Of a DNA stretch of 14,122 nt, positions 8,162 to 14,122 are shown piece after piece. Within the stretch, counting starts at the first letter, position 1; every line of letters starts with the position of its first letter. Position numbers and translations under genes: made by a program. The DNA comes from Bacteroidota bacterium (GTDB lineage Bacteria > Bacteroidota > Bacteroidia > Chitinophagales > Chitinophagaceae): the NCBI GenBank assembly GCA_023429825.1, contig JAEZDC010000121.1:1-14122 (forward strand), read 5' to 3'. The notes beneath the pieces are model-generated. The model was not told the DNA's origin. It worked only from the letters and a program-made list of their open reading frames with translations, and made no database searches.

Positions 8162-9988
8162 ATGCAACGAAACATTTTTTTTATTCTTTTTTACCTGGGT
8201 ATTTGCCTGTCTGCTTCGGCACAACAACATTTCAACAACTGGTTTTTTGGAAAAGGCGCAGGTATTACTTTCAATACAACTCCACCATCTCCTTTAACAG
8301 GAGGTCAATTATCAACTTTTGAAGGATGTGCATCTGTCAGCGATAACGCAGGAAATCTGCTGTTTTATAGTGACGGCACGTATGTGTGGGATAGAACCCA
8401 TACTACAATGCCGAATGGTACTGAACTAAAAGGCCACAGTTCTTCTGCGCAGGGTATCGTTATCGTTCCAGTGCCCGGGAGTTCAAAAAAATATTATCTG
8501 TTTACTGTAAACGAATGGCGAGATGCAGGAGAACTGCGTTATTCGGTTGTAGATATGAATATGAATAACGGTAAAGGTGATGTTGTTCCCTCTCAAAAAA
8601 ATATTCTTATTTCAACCGGTGTAAGTGAGCAGATGGTGGCGGCAACCGGTATTGGCTGCGGAGTTTGGCTTATCACTCACCAGCGTAACAATTCCAAATT
8701 TGAAGTGTATCCCGTTACCGCTTCAGGTGTTGGATCTGTGGTGATCAGCGACGTCGGTTCTGTGCTGTACACAACGCCGCCTCTGCCGTATGAGTTTCCA
8801 TCTTATATAGGAACCCTAAAAGTTTCAAAAGATAATAAACGCGTCGGCATAGGCACCCTTAATGGGCAAATAGAAATTTTCGACTTTAACAATGTAACAG
8901 GTGTTCTTTCAAATGTGATCTCTTTGCATCTTACACCTCCTTTGAACTCGTATTCGGTTTGTTTTTCACCAGATGCCTCTAAATTCTACGTGACTGAACA
9001 ACCCTTCGGAACAGGGTTCGACATTTTTCAATATGATCTTACCCAACCAATTGCCAATATCCCTGCGACTAAAACGCCTGTTGGTCATGTAGGTATTTCG
9101 TCAATCGGGTTGGTTGGTGATATGCAGATAGGCCCTGATAATAAAATCTATATTGCCAGGCCTCAATCGAAATTCTTAGCAATTATTCCCTCGCCCAATA
9201 ACAAAGCACCAGCCTGTGGCTTTACAGACCAGGGAGTTTCTCTGGGAAATGCAATCTCGGAATCAGGATTACCGAGTGATGTAAGAACCGCTACAGCAAA
9301 CGTATTTGTTGATCTTGGTGTAGATACCGCTATGTGTATTGGTGAAACGCTCACACTTAATGCTACAACCAGTGCACCGGATCTTCTGTGGAGCACAGGT
9401 GCTACCGGCACCAGCATACAGGTAACTTCGCCGGGAAAATATTGGGTTAGATTACAAAGCAGTTTATGCTCAGCATCCGATACCATTCTTGTTGGCTTAA
9501 AGTATCCTGCAATAACTATTGGTAAGGATACAACGATCTGTTCAGATAAAACATTAATCTTGGACGCAGGTCTGGCAAATACTTATGTATGGAGTACCGG
9601 GGCAACTACACAAACTATAACAGTGAGTACTCCTGGAACGTATTCTGTAACTGCAAAATATGGGGGTACTTGTGCTGCAGCAGATACGGTTAAGATCGAT
9701 ATGATGAATTGCGATTGCGATGTAATGATGCCTTCTGCTTTTTCTCCTAACAATGACCGGAAGAATGATGTATTCAAGCCATTGAACAGTTTGGGTTGTG
9801 ATGCGATCCAGTTGGCCATTTATAACCGTTTCGGGCAAAAGATATTTGAAAGTAATAACTGGCAGGAAGGGTGGGATGGAACCATTAACAGGGTAATGCA
9901 GCCACCGGGGGTATATGTTTACGTCATCCGCACAATGAAAGGGCAGGTCATCAATATAAAGAAAGGGTCTGTCTTGCTGATCAGGTGA
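8162..9988 (+). CDS. T9SS type-B sorted surface protein with propeller-like and Ig-like domains
   Basis: The ATG at 8162 gives 608 residues; an in-frame GTG two codons earlier is possible but less likely. Residues 1-20 are a signal peptide (cleavage near SASAQ). Residues ~24-375 resemble the WD40/propeller-like N-terminal domain of Bacteroidota 'gliding motility-associated C-terminal domain' proteins: NNWFFGKGAGI, repeated SDG and SPD turns, and DNKIYIARP. Two related Ig-like/PKD-type repeats follow at ~385-445 and ~452-512, each with LWSTGAT or VWSTGAT and a PGKYWV/PGTYSV strand. The C-terminus (~525-608) is a type-B T9SS sorting domain: SAFSPNNDRKNDVFKP, IYNRFGQKIFES, WDGT and PPGVYVYVI. 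It should be exported by Sec and then T9SS and attached or released at the surface. Ligand or partner is unknown. It is the last member of the tightly spaced mnmA run. Confidence 0.9.
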   Translation: MQRNIFFILFYLGICLSASAQQHFNNWFFGKGAGITFNTTPPSPLTGGQLSTFEGCASVSDNAGNLLFYSDGTYVWDRTHTTMPNGTELKGHSSSAQGIVIVPVPGSSKKYYLFTVNEWRDAGELRYSVVDMNMNNGKGDVVPSQKNILISTGVSEQMVAATGIGCGVWLITHQRNNSKFEVYPVTASGVGSVVISDVGSVLYTTPPLPYEFPSYIGTLKVSKDNKRVGIGTLNGQIEIFDFNNVTGVLSNVISLHLTPPLNSYSVCFSPDASKFYVTEQPFGTGFDIFQYDLTQPIANIPATKTPVGHVGISSIGLVGDMQIGPDNKIYIARPQSKFLAIIPSPNNKAPACGFTDQGVSLGNAISESGLPSDVRTATANVFVDLGVDTAMCIGETLTLNATTSAPDLLWSTGATGTSIQVTSPGKYWVRLQSSLCSASDTILVGLKYPAITIGKDTTICSDKTLILDAGLANTYVWSTGATTQTITVSTPGTYSVTAKYGGTCAAADTVKIDMMNCDCDVMMPSAFSPNNDRKNDVFKPLNSLGCDAIQLAIYNRFGQKIFESNNWQEGWDGTINRVMQPPGVYVYVIRTMKGQVINIKKGSVLLIR

Positions 9989-10057
9989 TCAAGGAGATGT
10001 GTGATGTGATACCACAAGGTGTATTGGTTCCTGAGGCCGTCCCCAAAAAATATCTGT

Positions 10058-10065
10058 TAACTTTA
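10058..10065 (+). promoter_or_regulatory. Weak -7-like element before the S8 protease gene
   Basis: TAACTTTA at 10058-10065 differs from TAnnTTTG only at the last base and lies 17 bases before the ATG, in a 94-base gap much larger than those upstream. No TTG is found at the expected spacing; the nearest is 31 bases away. It may mark separate transcription of the protease, but the support is thin. Confidence 0.28.
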
Positions 10066-10082
10066 AAAAGTAAACTCAGCGA

Positions 10083-12014
10083 ATGAAGAAATTTTTACTG
10101 GCAGCGTGTATCTTACTTTTTATTGCGGAAGCAAAAGCACAATACCCAAAGCTCATAGTTCAGTTTAAGGATAAGAACACTACACCTCATTCTATATCCA
10201 CTCCTTCACAATATTTATCTGCAAGAGCGATTGCAAGAAGAACCAGGTATAGTGTTGCTGTTGATAGTACTGACCTGCCTGTTGTACCGAGGTATATTGA
10301 TAGTGTGTTATCGAAAGGTCCGGTAACCTTGTTGAGCAGAAGTAAATGGTTGAATCAAATACTTATCCAATGTACAGATCAGCCAACCATTGCTAAGATA
10401 CAAGCGTTACCTTTCGTAAAGAGCGTCCAGGGAATCGGTTTTAGAATGATACAGCCTGTAACAAGGAATAAATTCAACTATGAAGTCACTCCTGTAACGA
10501 CTTCTACTCACAGAGAAATGGCTGATCAATATAATTACGGCAGTAGTTATAACCAGGTGCACATTCATGAAGGCGAGTTTTTGCATAATAAAGGATACAG
10601 TGGCCAGGGAATGCATATTACAGTCCTTGATGCAGGTTTTTTTAATTATAAAACGATCACTGCATTTGATAGTGTTCGCTTAGAAGGCCGCATTTTAGGT
10701 GAACGTGATTTTGTTGCATTCGATAACAGCGTAAACGAAGATAACATCCACGGTATGCAATGCCTTAGCACTATGGCAGCGAATCTTCCTAACCAGATGG
10801 TAGGTACCTCACCTAAAGCAAGCTATTGGTTGATAAGAACCGAAAATGTTGCATCTGAATACCCGATTGAAGAGCATAATTGGGTGGTAGGCGCAGAGTT
10901 CGCTGACAGTACAGGAAGCGATATGATCTCTTCTTCGCTGGGTTATTATGATTTTGATGATCCTGCGTTCAATTATTCCTATGCTGATCTGTATAAGAAT
11001 ACTACAACGGTATCGAAAGGAGCATCATTGGCAGCGAAAAAAGGATTGATCGTTATGAATAGCGCCGGTAATGAAGGCAACAGCCTTTGGAAATATATCG
11101 GGTTTCCTGCAGATGCCGATAGCGTGTGTGCAGTAGGAGCAGTAAATGGGAATACAGCCGCTGCGGCGAGTTTCAGTAGTTATGGATACCCGGGTAAAAT
11201 AAAGCCGAATATCGCCTCGGTAGGCGCTCCTGCTATTGTTTTAAATGGAAGTGGTGCTGTTTCATCCGGCAGCGGGACTTCCTTCGCGAATCCAAATATT
11301 GCAGGCTTGATCGCATGTTTGTGGCAGGCATTCCCGCAATTCAATAACATGAAGATCCTGGATGCAGTGTATAGAAGTTGTCCTACTTATGCTGCCCCAA
11401 ACGACAGGGTTGGCTTTGGCATTCCAAATATGAAGACCGCTTACCGGCTGTTGAAGCACGATGTGAATGTGGGTTTATATGGAAATAAAAAACTAATGGC
11501 TACTCCCAATCCGTTTACATCCCAGATTGATGTTAAAGTGATCGGCAGGGTGGATGGTAATGCCGTGATAGACTTGCTTAGTCCGAATAATACTGTCATC
11601 GCTACTAAAAATCTTACAACAGAGATCGAAGAGGTGTACGATTTTTCTTTTTTAAATCTTAGCAGCCAGCCTGCAGGTACATACGTGGTAAGATTAACGG
11701 ATGCCAGTTCATCTGATACCGTACAAACACATAAAGTGAGTATCCTCCCTTCAATGAATGACTGGCTTGTAGCTTATCCATCTCCTTTTAGAAACAGTCT
11801 ACAGGTATATCTTAAAGCACCTGAAAGTGGAAAGGCGTCATTGCGTATTATCGATATGAAAGGAAGACTAGTGGATAGAGTAGAGATGAATACTACGCAA
11901 AGCACAATATATACTATCAACTTCAGCAATATATCTAGCTTACCCTCCGGAGTATATACGATTGAATATATCGGCAACAAAGAGAAGAAGAGAGTAAGGA
12001 TAGTAAAGCAATAG
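10083..12014 (+). CDS. Secreted subtilisin-like (S8) serine protease with two tandem T9SS type-A-like C-terminal domains
   Basis: A 643-residue protein. Residues 1-19 are a signal peptide (MKKFLLAACILLF, cleavage near AKAQ). Residues ~20-125 are an N-terminal region that may act as a prodomain (SARAIARR). The S8 catalytic domain spans ~155-457. The Asp is in VLDAG (D183), the His in NIHGMQ (H223), the oxyanion Asn in NSAGNEG (N330) and the Ser in SGTSFANP (S400). All four residues are present, but the His motif lacks the usual HGTH. Residues ~470-555 and ~560-643 are two similar T9SS type-A-like modules (TPNPFTSQ and YPSPFRNS starts; QPAGTYVV and LPSGVYTI ends), the second finishing KRVRIVKQ. 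Expected location is the cell surface or medium. The substrate is unknown. It lies 94 bases after the type-B cargo gene, so it may be co-transcribed or separate. Confidence 0.94.
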   Translation: MKKFLLAACILLFIAEAKAQYPKLIVQFKDKNTTPHSISTPSQYLSARAIARRTRYSVAVDSTDLPVVPRYIDSVLSKGPVTLLSRSKWLNQILIQCTDQPTIAKIQALPFVKSVQGIGFRMIQPVTRNKFNYEVTPVTTSTHREMADQYNYGSSYNQVHIHEGEFLHNKGYSGQGMHITVLDAGFFNYKTITAFDSVRLEGRILGERDFVAFDNSVNEDNIHGMQCLSTMAANLPNQMVGTSPKASYWLIRTENVASEYPIEEHNWVVGAEFADSTGSDMISSSLGYYDFDDPAFNYSYADLYKNTTTVSKGASLAAKKGLIVMNSAGNEGNSLWKYIGFPADADSVCAVGAVNGNTAAAASFSSYGYPGKIKPNIASVGAPAIVLNGSGAVSSGSGTSFANPNIAGLIACLWQAFPQFNNMKILDAVYRSCPTYAAPNDRVGFGIPNMKTAYRLLKHDVNVGLYGNKKLMATPNPFTSQIDVKVIGRVDGNAVIDLLSPNNTVIATKNLTTEIEEVYDFSFLNLSSQPAGTYVVRLTDASSSDTVQTHKVSILPSMNDWLVAYPSPFRNSLQVYLKAPESGKASLRIIDMKGRLVDRVEMNTTQSTIYTINFSNISSLPSGVYTIEYIGNKEKKRVRIVKQ

Positions 12015-12248
12015 ATCTAGCTCGTAGAGAATGTCAATTTTATCCTGGTGATGGAATTTTTTTTTAACTGATCAGCAACTACAGGTGAGTTTAAGGTATT
12101 TTTCCAGTCACTACGGTAATCTGGCACAGTTTTACTTCATATATCTATAGAATGGAAATGAAACAGCAGTAATCATTCTTTGGTGTTGGGAGAGAAATAA
12201 GAGAATGATAATGGGATTTGTTACAGAAGATTGGAATTAGCAACCGAC

Positions 12249-12272
12249 AAAGGCAGCTCAACAGCTGCCTTT
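12249..12272 (+). terminator. Hairpin, possible terminator for the S8 protease transcript
   Basis: A perfect 10-bp stem (AAAGGCAGCT at 12249-12258 with AGCTGCCTTT at 12263-12272) has a CAAC loop. The T tract after it is short, so it would be a weak intrinsic terminator on the plus strand. It lies 234 bases past the protease stop. It could equally act in the mRNA 3' end of the minus-strand gene. Confidence 0.4.
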
Positions 12273-12278
12273 ACTCAT

Positions 12279-12307
12279 AAAAAAATCCCGCAATAAAATT
12301 GCGGGAT
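12279..12307 (-). terminator. Intrinsic terminator of the SWIB/histone-like gene
   Basis: Read on the minus strand, a 10-bp stem with a 3-base loop (arms at 12298-12307 and 12285-12294) is followed by seven Ts (As at 12279-12285 on the plus strand). It begins about 20 bases after the stop codon of the minus-strand gene. Confidence 0.9.
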
Positions 12308-12326
12308 CTTATAAAATTGAAGTGAA

Positions 12327-12740
12327 TTACTTCACATTCTTGTTTACAATCTTAGCTAAATCAAACATAGAAATTTGATCCTTACCAAATAGAGGTCTTG
12401 TCTTTGCATCAGCATTGATCATTCTTCTGTTGTTCTTATCCTGTAATCCGTTCTTCTTAATATAATCCCAGATCTTCTTAATGATCTCTGTTCTTGCTAC
12501 TGGCTTTTCACCAATCACGCCAGCCAAAGCAGGAGCGGGAGTTAAAGGAGCCATGAATGCTGCATTAGGTTTTCTTGCAGATTTCTTTTTAGGAGCAGCC
12601 TTCTTCTTAGCGGCTTTTTTAGGAGCAGCTTTCTTCGCAGCTTTTTTAGGAGCAGCCTTCTTAGCGGCTTTTTTAGGAGCAGCTTTTTTCGCTGCCTTTT
12701 TTGGCGCTGCTTTCTTTGCAGCTTTTTTTGCTTTTGCCAT
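12327..12740 (-). CDS. SWIB/MDM2-domain protein with histone-H1-like Lys/Ala-rich tail
   Basis: A 137-residue protein with two parts. Residues 1-58 are almost only Lys, Ala and Pro: about five copies of a 9-residue unit AAKKAAPKK (from residue 7 to ~52), then KKKSARKP. This resembles the DNA-binding tails of eukaryotic histone H1 and chlamydial Hc1/Hc2. Residues ~63-137 form a SWIB/MDM2-type helical domain: MAPLTPAPALA, VIGEKPVARTEIIKKIWDYI, NGLQDKNNRRMI, DAKTRPLFG and ISMFDLAKIV. The tail should bind DNA without sequence preference. SWIB domains mediate protein contacts in eukaryotic chromatin remodelling, and their bacterial role is unclear. A nucleoid role is inferred. The gene is monocistronic, with its own promoter candidate and a strong terminator. 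Confidence 0.93.
   Translation of the reverse strand: MAKAKKAAKKAAPKKAAKKAAPKKAAKKAAPKKAAKKAAPKKAAKKKAAPKKKSARKPNAAFMAPLTPAPALAGVIGEKPVARTEIIKKIWDYIKKNGLQDKNNRRMINADAKTRPLFGKDQISMFDLAKIVNKNVK
12585..12722 (-). repeat. 27-base tandem repeats coding for AAKKAAPKK
   Basis: The region encodes five units of nine residues; the last carries an extra lysine. At DNA level, a 54-base double unit is visible: bases 12604-12657 and 12658-12711 agree at 47 of 54 positions by hand alignment, and the first 29 bases are identical. Differences in the second half are mostly at third codon positions, so the protein repeat is kept while the DNA drifts. Confidence 0.85.
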
Positions 12741-12810
12741 TGTTACGAATTTAAAGAGTTAATAATCTAGATTAATCGCAAAACCTGTTGGCATCAGGTA
12801 TTTACGAGGA

Positions 12811-12843
12811 GAAAGATACAGCGGTATTTGATATTCTATGCAA
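12811..12843 (-). promoter_or_regulatory. Bacteroidota-type promoter candidate for the SWIB/histone-like gene
   Basis: On the minus strand, TTG (12843-12841) is followed after 22 bases by TATCTTTC (12818-12811), one base away from the -7 consensus TAnnTTTG. Spacer length and core match the candidate before mnmA. It would give a leader of roughly 60 bases before the ATG at 12740. Confidence 0.5.
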
Positions 12844-12917
12844 TAATAATCTACAAGAAATACACATTTTCATAGGGAGAAGCAGATGCTTACCTCTGGC
12901 ACACATGTTTCTGTAGT

Positions 12918-13505
12918 ATGATCATGAACACGCTGTTCCCTATAGAGCCTGTATTTCCAGGCGGATTTACCTATGAAAAAGACTTTCTTATAGTAGAGGA
13001 AGAGACGCACCTGGTACAACTTATCTCCGGTATAGAATTGCAGAATATGCAATTCAAAGGCTATACTGCCCATAGGAAAACAGCCAGTTTTGGCTATGAT
13101 TACAGCTTCGATAATGGGGCACTCACCAAAGGAAAAGAGATACCAGGAGTATTCAGCGATCTTATAAATAAAGTAGCTGCACATCTTTCGATGGGATACG
13201 AAGAGATAGCAGAGCTACTTATAATTGAATATCCGCCGGGATCAGTTATTAACTGGCATAGAGATGCACCTCCGTTTGATGTGATCATCGGGATATCGCT
13301 CAACGCTGATTGTGTTTTCAAACTGAGACCTCATGCGAAGGAGAAGCAAGGACGTTCTTCTATCATCTCATTTACTGCAGAACGTAGATCATTCTACGTG
13401 ATATCCGGTGAGGCAAGGACCGAATGGCAACATAGCATCGCACCGGTAAACCAAACCAGATATTCCATTACGCTTCGTACGTTAAGGCAAAAGGTCAAGT
13501 CTTAA
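12918..13505 (+). CDS. AlkB-like 2-oxoglutarate/Fe(II)-dependent dioxygenase
   Basis: A 195-residue protein with the AlkB fold signature. The iron ligands are visible as HRD (H114, D116) and the distal His in EWQHSI (H172). The 2-oxoglutarate and substrate arginines follow as R181 and R187 in TRYSITLRT, with the R-x5-R spacing of E. coli AlkB. PPGSVINWHRD and ISLNADCVFKLR are also typical. Enzymes of this family oxidatively remove methyl or other alkyl groups from bases in DNA or RNA, releasing formaldehyde. Length and the short N-terminal part fit a compact bacterial AlkB. The start could be the ATG at 12918 or the one at 12924. The 3' end overlaps the converging DoxX gene by 11 bases. No adaptive-response regulator is nearby. 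The exact substrate is not predictable from this sequence. Confidence 0.93.
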   Translation: MIMNTLFPIEPVFPGGFTYEKDFLIVEEETHLVQLISGIELQNMQFKGYTAHRKTASFGYDYSFDNGALTKGKEIPGVFSDLINKVAAHLSMGYEEIAELLIIEYPPGSVINWHRDAPPFDVIIGISLNADCVFKLRPHAKEKQGRSSIISFTAERRSFYVISGEARTEWQHSIAPVNQTRYSITLRTLRQKVKS

Positions 13506-13914
13506 GTTTTCTATCAAACAGAAGTGCATCTAAAGAATATCGTCCACTGCCTGATACAAATACAGGTAAGCAAAGTATCATGTAAATAAATGCACCCTGG
13601 CTTACCTGGAAGGGATCATTCTTATGGGCAATAAAGAATGCCACTATCATGGTGATAAAAATGGGTATCACACTCAGCCTTGTTAAGAAACCAATAGCAA
13701 CGAAAAAGCCGCAGAACAGTTCTGCAAATATCACCAGGTTGAAAGAGAGCTTTGAACCTATACCGATGATATCTGTAAACATCGGAAGTATCTGGTTATA
13801 GTTGCTTAGCTTGGTATAACCGAAATAAGTCATCATCCCACCAAAACACAGTCGCAGCAGGAGTGCGCCAAGGTCTGCGTTCACAGAAGCCGTTTTAAGG
13901 AATAGTTTTTTCAT
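13495..13914 (-). CDS. DoxX family membrane protein
   Basis: A 139-residue protein with four hydrophobic segments (about residues 14-32, 57-76, 80-96 and 106-121) in the typical DoxX layout. Family hallmarks seen are LLLRLCFGGMM near the first helix, FGYTKL, the AELFCGFFVAIGFLTRL segment, and a closing GSGRYSLDALL. Members are inner-membrane proteins; some are linked to thiosulfate:quinone oxidoreduction or to oxidative-stress complexes, but most, including this one, have no defined reaction. Its ATG overlaps the stop of the preceding VOC gene by one base (TAATG on the minus strand), so the two are probably translationally coupled. Its stop lies within the 3' end of the converging AlkB-like gene. 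Confidence 0.93.
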   Translation of the reverse strand: MKKLFLKTASVNADLGALLLRLCFGGMMTYFGYTKLSNYNQILPMFTDIIGIGSKLSFNLVIFAELFCGFFVAIGFLTRLSVIPIFITMIVAFFIAHKNDPFQVSQGAFIYMILCLPVFVSGSGRYSLDALLFDRKLKT

Positions 13915-14122
13915 TATTTATTGTCTGAATTTTCATCAAAGTTCACCATCCACTGAATGCCAAATTTATCTTTCAGCATTCCAAAATAGGCACCCCAGAA
14001 AGTTTTATTCATGGGCATATATGCCATGCCTCCCTGTACCAGCGCATTGAATTTTTTATCTGCGTCTTCTTTGCTATCTGCATTATACGACAAATGAAAG
14101 TTATTTCCCTGCTGTACTGTTC
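13914..14122 (-). CDS. PhnB-like VOC-superfamily protein, N-terminal part outside window
   Basis: The minus-strand frame is open from the window edge to a TAA at 13916-13914, giving 68 C-terminal residues. The segment contains DADKKFNALVQGG, MPMNKTFWGAYFGML and DKFGIQWMVNFDEN. This is the typical second half of a PhnB-like protein of the glyoxalase/bleomycin-resistance (VOC) fold, often named after 3-demethylubiquinone methyltransferase. The true activity of most such proteins is unknown. It lies directly upstream of the DoxX gene with a one-base stop/start overlap, so the two should form one transcript. The start and first half lie outside the window. Confidence 0.88.
   Translation of the reverse strand, partial: TVQQGNNFHLSYNADSKEDADKKFNALVQGGMAYMPMNKTFWGAYFGMLKDKFGIQWMVNFDENSDNK

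Larger units (their letters stand above)
12015..12326. other. Gene-poor intergenic stretch with hairpins
   Basis: No convincing coding frame is present; the start codons seen give only a few to about a dozen residues. The stretch holds a nine-T run at 12057-12065 without a clear preceding hairpin, a loose 8-bp inverted repeat (ATCATTCT at 12172-12179 with AGAATGAT at 12202-12209, 22-base loop), and two strong hairpins near its right end that are listed separately. The genes on either side converge here. Confidence 0.6.

Noticed and set aside
9163..9838. Antisense frames of 78-107 codons under the T9SS type-B gene
   Set aside because: They shadow the Ig-like repeats and the sorting domain. 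The forward frame has clear domains and the reverse ones show none.
12172..12209. Inverted repeat ATCATTCT/AGAATGAT as an operator or attachment site
   Set aside because: The arms are only 8 bp, AT-rich and 22 bases apart. This is easily expected by chance, and no integrase or regulator is nearby.
12015..12248. Possible remnant gene or small RNA in the gap after the protease
   Set aside because: No frame longer than about a dozen codons with a start, no recognisable protein fragment, and no promoter plus terminator pair that would define an RNA.
12481..12762. Plus-strand frame of 93 codons rich in Phe, Ala, Leu and Gly
   Set aside because: It is the complement of the Lys/Ala-coding repeats of the SWIB gene. 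Its hydrophobic look comes from reading AAA/AAG and GCN codons backwards.
2..14122. Defence system, prophage or mobile island
   Set aside because: No nuclease, helicase, toxin-antitoxin, integrase, transposase, tRNA-linked repeat or CRISPR-like array was found. Base composition looks even across the window by eye.

Overview
The window reads as chromosomal DNA of a Bacteroidota bacterium, most likely from the Chitinophagaceae or relatives. This rests on Oar-like TonB-dependent receptors, type IX secretion (T9SS) sorting domains of types A and B, TTG/TAnnTTTG promoter elements, A-rich sequence instead of clear Shine-Dalgarno sites, and a lysine/alanine-tailed SWIB protein. The family-level placement is an inference. 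I see no phage, insertion sequence, CRISPR array, RNA gene or recognisable defence island.

Layout. (1) Positions 2-5807 hold two consecutive paralogous Oar-like outer-membrane receptors. The first lacks its N-terminus at the window edge. Each gene is followed by a clear intrinsic terminator, and the second probably has its own promoter. No SusD partner is visible. (2) Positions 5955-9988 form a tight same-strand run: mnmA (tRNA U34 2-thiolase), a 98-aa membrane protein, a lipoprotein and a T9SS type-B cargo protein. The gaps are only 22, 10 and 12 bases, so this is probably one operon driven by a consensus Bacteroidota promoter before mnmA. (3) Positions 10083-12014 hold a secreted subtilisin-like (S8) protease that ends in two tandem T9SS type-A-like domains. 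(4) A gene-poor stretch of 312 bases contains two hairpins, one of them the terminator of the next, oppositely oriented gene. (5) Positions 12327-12740 (minus) encode a SWIB/MDM2-domain protein with a histone-H1-like tail of 9-residue repeats. (6) Positions 12918-13505 (plus) encode an AlkB-type 2-oxoglutarate/Fe(II) dioxygenase, which converges on and overlaps (7) a minus-strand pair, a DoxX membrane protein and a PhnB/VOC protein cut by the window end, linked by a TAATG stop/start overlap.

How the parts may work together. The left three quarters are dominated by envelope functions: outer-membrane transport, lipoprotein display and T9SS export to the surface. A conserved tRNA-modification enzyme sits at the head of the surface-protein operon. 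The right quarter mixes a nucleoid-type protein, alkylation-damage repair and small stress-associated genes. No single new system is evident. The points most worth a second look are the tandem sorting domains on the protease, the SWIB/histone-tail fusion with its 27/54-base repeats, the three-cysteine MnmA, and the mnmA surface-protein operon.
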